Made by a program: the position numbers and the translations under genes
Shown: positions 56,580 through 64,000 of the stretch, piece after piece
Layout of the letters: each line of letters begins with the position of its first letter
Numbering within the stretch: position 1 is the first letter of the stretch
Assembly: GCF_004216575.1 (NCBI RefSeq)
Contig: NZ_SGWW01000001.1
Coordinates: forward strand, 1-64,000
Source: Microcella putealis
GTDB lineage: Bacteria > Actinomycetota > Actinomycetes > Actinomycetales > Microbacteriaceae
Length of the DNA: 64,000 nt
Reading direction: 5' to 3'
The notes under the pieces: model-generated
Database searches by the model: none
Told to the model about the DNA's origin: nothing
The model's input: only the letters and a program-made list of their open reading frames with translations

Positions 56580-57560
56580 GTGTCACTGACCGCCGACGTC
56601 AAAGAGGAGCTGGCCCGTCTGGCCGCGACGAAGACGACGGTGCGAGCGGCCGAGTTGGCGACAATTCTGCGCTTCGCGGGCGGCCTGCACATGATCTCGG
56701 GGCGCATCGCGGTTGAGGTTGAACTCGACTCCCCGAACGTTGCTCGCCGTGTGCGGCGCGATATCGCCGAGTTGTATGGCATGCGCAGCGACGGTGCGAT
56801 TTTGTCGCCCGGCGGCTCGCGCAAGGTGCCGGCGTACGTCGTGCGCGTTGTGGACGGTGGCGAGACCCTCGCGCGCCAGACCGGTTTGTTGGATGCGCGC
56901 CGCCGCCCCGTTCGCGGCCTCCCGAACAAGCTCACCACCGGTGGCACCGAGCAGCTGGCGGCCATCTGGCGGGGCGCATTTCTTGCCCACGGCTCGCTCA
57001 CCGATCCCGGCCGGTCGGCCGCCCTCGAGGTGAGCTGCCCCGGCAACGAGGCGGCCATGGCCCTGGTCGGCGCTGCGGGGCGGCTGGGGGTGCCGGCGAA
57101 GGCACGCGAGGTGCGCGGCGTTCACCGCGTCGTGATTCGTGACGGCGAAAAGATCAGCGAAATGCTGCGCATCATGGGCGCAGGTTCCACGGTCGAGGCG
57201 TGGGAAGAGATGCGTCAGCGCCGTGAGGTGCGCGCGACGGCGAACCGTCTCGTGAACTTCGACGACGCCAACCTTCGCCGCTCGGCGCAGGCCGCCGTTG
57301 CCGCGTGCGCGCGGGTCGAGCGTGCGCTCGAAATTCTGGGCGACGACATTCCCGAACACCTCCAGTACGCCGGTCAGTTGCGCCTCGCGCACCGCGACGC
57401 AAGCCTCGACGAGCTCGGCCACCACGCCGATCCGCCCATGACGAAAGACGCCGTCGCGGGTCGTATCCGACGCCTCCTCGCGATGGCCGACAAGCGCGCT
57501 GAGCAGCTCGGAGTGCCGGGCACCGATGCGAACCTGCCCGAGGGCGTCGACGCCGACTGA
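56580..57560 (+). CDS. whiA: DNA-binding protein WhiA
   Basis: The 326-residue protein combines an N-terminal LAGLIDADG-like domain lacking nuclease function (with [14 protein letters not shown]) and a C-terminal helix-turn-helix (about residues 215-310, [16 protein letters not shown] and [25 protein letters not shown]). In Streptomyces it works with WhiB to control sporulation septation; in non-sporulating relatives it is linked to cell division and growth. GTG start with AGAGGAG 7 nt upstream. Confidence 0.96.
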   Translation: MSLTADVKEELARLAATKTTVRAAELATILRFAGGLHMISGRIAVEVELDSPNVARRVRRDIAELYGMRSDGAILSPGGSRKVPAYVVRVVDGGETLARQTGLLDARRRPVRGLPNKLTTGGTEQLAAIWRGAFLAHGSLTDPGRSAALEVSCPGNEAAMALVGAAGRLGVPAKAREVRGVHRVVIRDGEKISEMLRIMGAGSTVEAWEEMRQRREVRATANRLVNFDDANLRRSAQAAVAACARVERALEILGDDIPEHLQYAGQLRLAHRDASLDELGHHADPPMTKDAVAGRIRRLLAMADKRAEQLGVPGTDANLPEGVDAD

Positions 57561-57706
57561 TCGACGCGGGGGCTCGTCCCTGGATATCCCCGGAGTATCG
57601 GGAACAGGGCCGGGGTCGGTCTCGTTGTCGTCACTAGACTCGCGAGCAGTCAGCGGGGTGGCCGACCGGGCACCCCGGCATCCGTTACGGAGGAGATGAC
57701 CCGTTC
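57561..57706 (+). promoter_or_regulatory. whiA-sod intergenic region with promoter and leader hairpin
   Basis: TAGACT (57635-57640) predicts a sod transcript starting near 57647. The 60-nt leader has a GGGGTG (57655-57660)/CACCCC (57671-57676) hairpin before GGAGGAG. Just after whiA, CCCTG and CAGGG arms around GATA/TATC could terminate whiA. Confidence 0.4.
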
Positions 57707-59441
<1,735 letters not shown>

Positions 59442-59461
59442 GCGCGGCCGGGGCTCCTGAC

Positions 59462-60673
59462 GTGGCTCTGCGCACGATCGAATCCCTGGGTGAGCTCGCC
59501 GGCCGGCGAGTGATCCTGCGATGCGACCTGAACGTTCCGTTGTCGGACGGCCAGGTGACCGACGACGGCCGCATTCGCGCGTCCTTACCGACGATCAACG
59601 CGCTCGTTCACCGTGGGGCGAGGGTCGTGGTGATATCCCACCTCGGCCGCCCCGACGGCGAGCCCGACTCGCGCTACAGCCTGCGTCCGGTGGCGCAGCG
59701 CATGAGCGAGCTGCTGGGCGCACCGGTGACGTTCGCGAGTGACACGGTCGGCTCGGCGGCCCGCGAGGCGGTCGACGGCCTTGAGGATGGCCAGGTCGCC
59801 GTGCTCGAGAACCTCCGGTTCTCGCCCGACGAAACCAGCAAGAACGCGGATGATCGTGCTCGGTTCGCCGGACGGCTCGCCGAGCTCGGCGACGTCGTGG
59901 TCTCGGACGGCTTCGGCGTCGTGCACCGGAAGCAGGCCAGCGTTTACGAGCTCGTTCAGTCGCTGCCGAGCGCTGCCGGATCGTTGATCGCGGCTGAGCT
60001 CGACGTGCTTGACCGGTTGACCGAGAAGCCCGAGCGGCCGTACACGGTCGTCCTCGGCGGATCAAAGGTCTCCGACAAGCTCGGCGTCATCGCCCACCTC
60101 CTGCCTCGGGTCGACCGCCTGCTCGTCGGCGGGGGCATGCTCTTCACCTTCCTAAAGGCGCAGGGCCACGAGATTGGCGCGAGCCTCCTCGAAGAGGACC
60201 AGCTCGAGACGGTGCGGGGCTACCTGGCCGAGGCCGAGCAGCGCGGCGTCGAGATCGTGCTGCCGACCGATGTGGTTGTCGCCGAAGCCTTCGCCGCCGA
60301 CGCGCCGCACACGGTGCAGGCTGCCGACGCGCTGACCGCAGGCCCCGCGGGTGAGGCGGGCATCGGGCTCGACATCGGACCCGAGACCGCTGCCCGCTTC
60401 GCCGAACTCATCGCCAGCTCGAAGACGGTGTTCTGGAACGGGCCCATGGGCGTGTTCGAGTTCCCGGCTTTCGCCGCCGGAACGAAGACCGTGGCCGAGG
60501 CGCTCACCCGCGTCGACGGCCTGGGTGTTGTCGGAGGCGGCGACTCGGCCGCCGCGGTGCGCGCCCTCGGTTTCCGCGACGAGCAGTTTGGCCACGTGTC
60601 CACGGGCGGTGGCGCGAGCCTGGAATTCCTCGAAGGTAAGAAGCTCCCCGGACTGGAGGTCCTCGGATGGTGA
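59462..60673 (+). CDS. pgk: Phosphoglycerate kinase
   Basis: The 403-residue two-domain kinase has LRCDLNVP, ISHLGRPDG, VAVLENLRF, the LGGSKVSDKLGVI hinge region and the nucleotide loop GGGDSAAAV, where the second T of the usual GGGDTAAA is Ser. GTG 59462 lies 20 bp after gap; the open frame further upstream overprints gap. It overlaps tpiA. Confidence 0.96.
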   Translation: MALRTIESLGELAGRRVILRCDLNVPLSDGQVTDDGRIRASLPTINALVHRGARVVVISHLGRPDGEPDSRYSLRPVAQRMSELLGAPVTFASDTVGSAAREAVDGLEDGQVAVLENLRFSPDETSKNADDRARFAGRLAELGDVVVSDGFGVVHRKQASVYELVQSLPSAAGSLIAAELDVLDRLTEKPERPYTVVLGGSKVSDKLGVIAHLLPRVDRLLVGGGMLFTFLKAQGHEIGASLLEEDQLETVRGYLAEAEQRGVEIVLPTDVVVAEAFAADAPHTVQAADALTAGPAGEAGIGLDIGPETAARFAELIASSKTVFWNGPMGVFEFPAFAAGTKTVAEALTRVDGLGVVGGGDSAAAVRALGFRDEQFGHVSTGGGASLEFLEGKKLPGLEVLGW

Positions 60674-61458
60674 CCACGCGTATCCCGCTGATTGCGGGTA
60701 ACTGGAAAATGAACCTCGACCACCTGCAGGCGATCGCCACCGTGCAGAAGCTTGCGTGGACCCTGCGCGATAAGGGGCATCCGTTCAGCGAGGTCGAGGT
60801 TGCGGTGTTTCCGCCGTTCACCGACCTGCGCAGCGTGCAGACGCTCGTAGGCGCCGACTCGCTCGACGTGCGCTACGGCGGGCAAGACCTCTCCGAGCAC
60901 GACGGCGGCGCGTACACCGGCGAGATCTCGGGTCAGTTCCTCGCGAAGCTCGACTGCCACTACGTGATCGTCGGACACTCCGAGCGGCGTGAGTACCACC
61001 ACGAGGACGACGGCGTGGTCGCTCGCAAGACGGCCGCAGCGCTCAAGCACGGGGTGACGCCGGTCGTGTGCGTCGGTGAGACCGCCGCCGACCTCGAAGA
61101 GCACGGCGCCTCGGCTGTTCCGGTGGGCCAGCTGAAGGCCGTACTGGACGCGGTTGACGCGGCATCCGACATCGTCGTCGCGTACGAGCCCGTGTGGGCG
61201 ATCGGCAGCGGCCAGGCAGCCACGCCCGAGCAGGCTCAGCAGGTTTGTCAGGCGCTCCGCGCGACCCTCGCTGAGGCGTGGGGCGACGAGGCGGCGGCCC
61301 GCACGCGCATCCTGTACGGCGGCAGCGTGAAGTCCAGCAACATTGCTGGCTTCATGGCCCAGAAGGATGTTGACGGCGCCCTCGTCGGTGGGGCCAGCCT
61401 CGACCCCGAAGAGTTCGCGGCCATCGCCCGGTTCCGCAATCACGTCGGCACCGTTTAG
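60667..61458 (+). CDS. tpiA: Triosephosphate isomerase
   Basis: The 263-residue TIM barrel has AGNWKMN with the catalytic lysine, IVGHSERRE with the electrophilic histidine, VAYEPVWAIGSGQAATPEQA with the catalytic glutamate and phosphate loop 6, and ILYGGSVKSSN. It starts at ATG 60667, overlapping pgk by 7 bp; in-frame GTG 60670 would give a GTGA overlap instead. Confidence 0.96.
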   Translation: MVTTRIPLIAGNWKMNLDHLQAIATVQKLAWTLRDKGHPFSEVEVAVFPPFTDLRSVQTLVGADSLDVRYGGQDLSEHDGGAYTGEISGQFLAKLDCHYVIVGHSERREYHHEDDGVVARKTAAALKHGVTPVVCVGETAADLEEHGASAVPVGQLKAVLDAVDAASDIVVAYEPVWAIGSGQAATPEQAQQVCQALRATLAEAWGDEAAARTRILYGGSVKSSNIAGFMAQKDVDGALVGGASLDPEEFAAIARFRNHVGTV

Positions 61459-61474
61459 CGTTTCCTATTGATCC

Positions 61475-61514
61475 GCAGGCGCGGGGCCCGTCCCGGCGGG
61501 CGTCGCGCGCCTGC
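61475..61514 (+). terminator. tpiA terminator
   Basis: GCAGGCGCG (61475-61483) pairs with CGCGCCTGC (61506-61514), with an inner CCCG/CGGG stem. The secG -10 element TAGAGT (61517-61522) follows directly. Confidence 0.7.
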
Positions 61515-61516
61515 GC

Positions 61517-61522
61517 TAGAGT
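61517..61522 (+). promoter_or_regulatory. -10 element of secG
   Basis: TAGAGT predicts a start near 61529, giving a 31-nt leader with GGAAGG before the secG GTG. Confidence 0.4.
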
Positions 61523-61559
61523 GGGACGTTGTTCCCCACCCCCCGGAAGGTTCTCTCCC

Positions 61560-61808
61560 GTGCAAATCCTTCAGGTCGTGCTTCAGGTCATCCTGGGCAT
61601 CACCAGCCTGCTTCTGACGCTCATGATCCTGTTGCACCGCGGTCGCGGTGGCGGGCTCTCCGACATGTTCGGTGGCGGCGTCACGTCGAACCTCGGCGCA
61701 TCAGGTGTGGCGGAACGCAACCTCAACCGCATCACGATCATTCTGGCCCTCGTCTGGGTTTCGACGATTGTGGTTCTCGGTCTGATCACCCGGTTTACCG
61801 GGCTGTAA
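61560..61808 (+). CDS. secG: Preprotein translocase subunit SecG
   Basis: The 82-residue protein has two transmembrane helices (about residues 2-22 and 56-76) separated by the conserved cytoplasmic loop HRGRGGGLSDMFGGG. It is part of SecYEG. GTG 61560, with GGAAGG 12 nt upstream, is preferred over the longer frame because homology starts here. The tpiA-secG order is conserved in actinobacteria. Confidence 0.93.
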   Translation: MQILQVVLQVILGITSLLLTLMILLHRGRGGGLSDMFGGGVTSNLGASGVAERNLNRITIILALVWVSTIVVLGLITRFTGL

Positions 61809-61819
61809 GGAGCACCACC

Positions 61820-62188
61820 ATGGTTTCTGGAGGAAGCGCCATTCGCGGGTCCCGCGTCGGCTCAGGCCCGATGGGCGAGCAAGACCGCGGCATTCACGCG
61901 GAGCGCGTCGCCATCTCGTATTGGGATGCGCTCGGCAACGAGACGGTTCGCTATTTTGCGGCCAACCTTCCCGACGAGGAGATCCCCGAGGTCATCGACT
62001 CGCCGCAGTCGGGCCTTCCCGCCGGCCGCGACAAGGACAACCCGCCGGCGATGCAGAAAAACGAGCCGTACAAGACGCACCTGGCGTACGTGAAAGAGCG
62101 CCGCACCGACGAGGAGGCGAAGCAGATCCTTGACGAGGCGCTGCAGAAGCTCCGCGAACGGCGCGGAACCGCATCCTCGACAAAGTAG
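61820..62188 (+). CDS. rbpA: RNA polymerase-binding protein RbpA, cysteine-free
   Basis: The 122-residue actinobacterial transcription factor binds RNA polymerase and the principal sigma factor. It has the N-terminal GGSAIRGSRVGSGPMGE, the core domain around VAISYWDALGNETVRYF, a basic linker and the C-terminal sigma-interacting segment KTHLAYVKERRTDEEAKQILDEAL. The core has no cysteine: CPRCG-type positions read SPQSG, so no zinc can bind. Start ATG 61820 with AAGGAGC upstream, 11 bp after secG. Confidence 0.92.
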   Translation: MVSGGSAIRGSRVGSGPMGEQDRGIHAERVAISYWDALGNETVRYFAANLPDEEIPEVIDSPQSGLPAGRDKDNPPAMQKNEPYKTHLAYVKERRTDEEAKQILDEALQKLRERRGTASSTK

Positions 62189-62203
62189 CGTCGCCCGCAC
62201 CCA

Positions 62204-62252
62204 CGCAACGACCAACGCCCCGCCAGCTTCCTGCCGGCGGGGCGTTCGTCGT
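62204..62252. terminator. Bidirectional terminator between rbpA and pgl
   Basis: CAACGAC (62204-62210) and AACGCCCCGCC (62212-62222) pair with GGCGGGGCGTT (62234-62244) and GTCGTTG (62246-62252), an 18-bp stem with one C-C mismatch between convergent genes. Confidence 0.92.
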
Positions 62253-62269
62253 TGCTGTCTGAGGGTGTC

Positions 62270-63112
62270 TTACGAGCGCCGGTAGTCGCTGGGCTCCCAG
62301 CTCGACGGCATCCAGTCGTGGGTCTCCATGGCACCCGTCCAGTAGCTCGGCGGCGTGCGCAGCGACTCGGGAACATCGGCGGCGGCCTCGGTGTCGACGA
62401 AGAACACCGTGCGCTTCGTGCCGAGAGCGGCAGCCGCGGGAACCGAAGCCGGGTCTGCCTCGGCGAGTGCCAGGCCCAGGGCGGGCGCCTTGTCTGCTCC
62501 CGCGAGCACCAGCCAGACGCGCTCGGTTGCGCGAATGACCGGCACCGTGAGACTGAGGCGGCCGGCAGGGGGCTTCGGCGAGTCGTGCACCGCGATGACC
62601 GTGCGGTCGCTCACGAGGGGGCCGGGGCGCTCGGGGAAGAGCGAGGCGATGTGTCCGTCGGGGCCGACGCCGAGGAACATGATGGCGAAACGCGGATGCT
62701 CGGCGCCGTCGCGCCCGAAACGCGCCAATTCGGCGGCGTAGGCCTCGGCGGCCGCATCGAGCTCGAGCCCCTCGTCGCTGGCCGGGAACGGGTGCACGTT
62801 CTCAGCGGGAATCGCGATGTGGTCGATGAGTGCCGTGCGCGCCTGCGTCTCGTTGCGGTCGGCGTCACCGCGCGGCAGCCACCGTTCGTCGCCCCACCAC
62901 AGGTGCACCGCATCCCAGTCGATGCTGTCGCGGGCGGGGGAGTGCGCGATCGCGGCGAGCACTTCGATGCCGACGGAGCCGCCCGTGAGAACGACGTGCG
63001 CCTCGCCCTCGTCGTCGATCAGGTCGATGAGCTTTGTCACGAAGCGGGCGGCCACGCTGCCCGCGAGCGTGGCGCGATCGGGATGGACGAGGACGCGTCG
63101 GTCGGTGGTCAC
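62270..63112 (-). CDS. pgl: 6-phosphogluconolactonase
   Basis: The 280-residue DevB-type enzyme hydrolyses 6-phosphogluconolactone in the oxidative pentose phosphate pathway. It has VLTGGSVG, LWWGDERWLPRGDADRN and GVGPDGHIASLFP with the catalytic histidine. It runs about 25-30 residues past the typical C-terminus. It is co-oriented behind opcA, with 34 bp between them, as in the actinobacterial zwf-opcA-pgl operon. Confidence 0.95.
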   Translation of the reverse strand: MTTDRRVLVHPDRATLAGSVAARFVTKLIDLIDDEGEAHVVLTGGSVGIEVLAAIAHSPARDSIDWDAVHLWWGDERWLPRGDADRNETQARTALIDHIAIPAENVHPFPASDEGLELDAAAEAYAAELARFGRDGAEHPRFAIMFLGVGPDGHIASLFPERPGPLVSDRTVIAVHDSPKPPAGRLSLTVPVIRATERVWLVLAGADKAPALGLALAEADPASVPAAAALGTKRTVFFVDTEAAADVPESLRTPPSYWTGAMETHDWMPSSWEPSDYRRS

Positions 63113-63146
63113 GATGCCGGGAGAGCCTTTCGGGTGCGGGGGAGCC

Positions 63147-64000
63147 TCAGTGAGCGGACGCCCCCAGGGCGCCGAAGCCGCTGAGGATCACGTCGCCGAA
63201 GGCGTCGTCGGGGTCGAGCCTACGCAATTCCTCGGCGAGGCACTCGCGCAGTGGGCGCCGGGGGAGAGCGATCTCGTGCACCGGCTGGCCCGGTTGGGTC
63301 AGCGTCGCGATGCCCGGTTCGCTGCGGTCGAGCGTGATCGGTCCGCTCTCGCGGTGCAGCACGACGCGGTGGATACCGGTCGACGGGTGCTCGCCCGACA
63401 CGGTGACCTCGACGGGCACGTCGAGGCGCGTGCTCAGCCAGGCGGCGAGCAGCACGGTTGACGGCGAGTCCTCCGCGCCGGCGACCTCGACACGCGTGAT
63501 CGGCTCGAACGGAGGCTGGTCGAGCGCGGCAGCCAGCTGCGCGCGCCACAGGGTGAGGCGCGTCCACGCGAAATCGGTGTCACCGGGCTGGTAGCCGCCG
63601 GCGACGCGGCGCAGCGCATCCAGCGGGCTGTCGCTCGAGGCGGAGTCGGTGATGCGGCGCTGCGCGAGCGAGCCGAGCGGGGTCTGCCGCACGAGCGACG
63701 GGCACTCTTCTGGCCACCACGTGACGACTGGGGCATCGGGCAGCAGCAGGCCCGTGACGAGACCGCGCTGGTCGGTCGCCGTGGCCCCGTGGGCGCGCAG
63801 AATGATGACCTCGCTCGCGCCGGCGTCGCCGCCCACGCGAATTTCTGCATCCAGGCGCGATTCGGCGTCCGCACCATTGGTCGCGACGACGATGATCCGC
63901 ATCGGATGCTCGCGCGAGGCGTCGTTCGCCGCCGAGATCGCGTCTTCTTCGCGACCGATTCCGGTGGCGATGATGAGCGTGAGCACGCGTCCCAGGGCAA
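63147..64000 (-). CDS. opcA: Glucose-6-phosphate dehydrogenase assembly protein OpcA (5' end outside window)
   Basis: The frame is open to the right edge, reading ALGRVLTLII at the boundary. OpcA proteins normally have about 25-30 residues before this point, so the start lies outside. About 284 residues are present, with LLLPDAPVVTWWP and the two-domain layout of OpcA, which is needed for full activity of the actinobacterial G6P dehydrogenase. The in-frame GTG at 63986 is unlikely to be the real start. zwf is expected just beyond the edge. Confidence 0.92.
   Translation of the reverse strand, partial: ALGRVLTLIIATGIGREEDAISAANDASREHPMRIIVVATNGADAESRLDAEIRVGGDAGASEVIILRAHGATATDQRGLVTGLLLPDAPVVTWWPEECPSLVRQTPLGSLAQRRITDSASSDSPLDALRRVAGGYQPGDTDFAWTRLTLWRAQLAAALDQPPFEPITRVEVAGAEDSPSTVLLAAWLSTRLDVPVEVTVSGEHPSTGIHRVVLHRESGPITLDRSEPGIATLTQPGQPVHEIALPRRPLRECLAEELRRLDPDDAFGDVILSGFGALGASAH

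Overview
The window is a contiguous stretch of a high-GC actinobacterial chromosome, most likely from the family Microbacteriaceae. Indicators are the very GC-rich coding bias, frequent GTG starts, many ATGA/GTGA stop-start overlaps, a mIHF-type domain, RbpA, WhiA, OpcA, an ANTAR regulator, an HGxxPAAW protein and two gene blocks whose order recalls the pyrR-pyrF-gmk-rpoZ-metK-priA-fmt and uvrC-whiA-gap-pgk-tpi-secG regions of Mycobacterium tuberculosis. The genus cannot be fixed from sequence alone. Almost everything is core metabolism or information processing on the + strand. The only minus-strand genes are a thioesterase, a DUF4126 membrane protein, tRNA-Leu and the pgl-opcA pair.

Layout. 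1-2762: the tail of an IS481-type transposase cut by the window edge, then a small accessory cluster (SnoaL-like protein, NCS1 permease, cyclase-family hydrolase). 2760-12601: pyrimidine operon pyrR-pyrB-pyrC-PH-like membrane protein-carA-carB-pyrF, led by a PyrR-binding RNA element, running into a fused mIHF-guanylate kinase and rpoZ. 12609-20568: coaBC, metK, a degenerate priA, fmt, rsmB, rpe and an FKBP. 20608-28103: hisE, hisG, hisF, hisI, then trpE, two small membrane proteins, trpC, trpB and trpA. 28169-36859: lgt, gltB, gltD, pyk.

36860-38100 is the oddest part. The last 44 codons of pyk plus its stop and terminator occur a second time 1122 bp downstream at about 93% identity, with no indels. 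Between the two copies is a lower-GC segment carrying one unrecognised membrane-anchored protein. It looks like an insertion at, or recombination across, the pyk 3' end.

38101-47838: a small membrane protein, tRNA-Leu(CAA), a PdtaR-like ANTAR response regulator, a thioesterase, polA, a DUF885 hydrolase, a DUF4166/SDR pair, rpsA and a DUF4126 protein. 47931-57560: coaE, the nucleotide excision repair genes uvrB, uvrA and uvrC, then rapZ and whiA, without the yvcK gene usually found between these two. 57707-64000: superoxide dismutase, the glycolytic gap-pgk-tpiA run, secG, a cysteine-less rbpA, and on the other strand pgl and a partial opcA of the oxidative pentose phosphate pathway.

Two sequence-wide patterns stand out. 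Many genes have a TAGNCT-like -10 hexamer only 6-7 nt before the start codon and no Shine-Dalgarno, which fits leaderless transcripts. The oligomer GGATGCG/CGCATCC recurs dozens of times in both orientations. I saw no CRISPR array, rRNA operon, prophage or replication origin.
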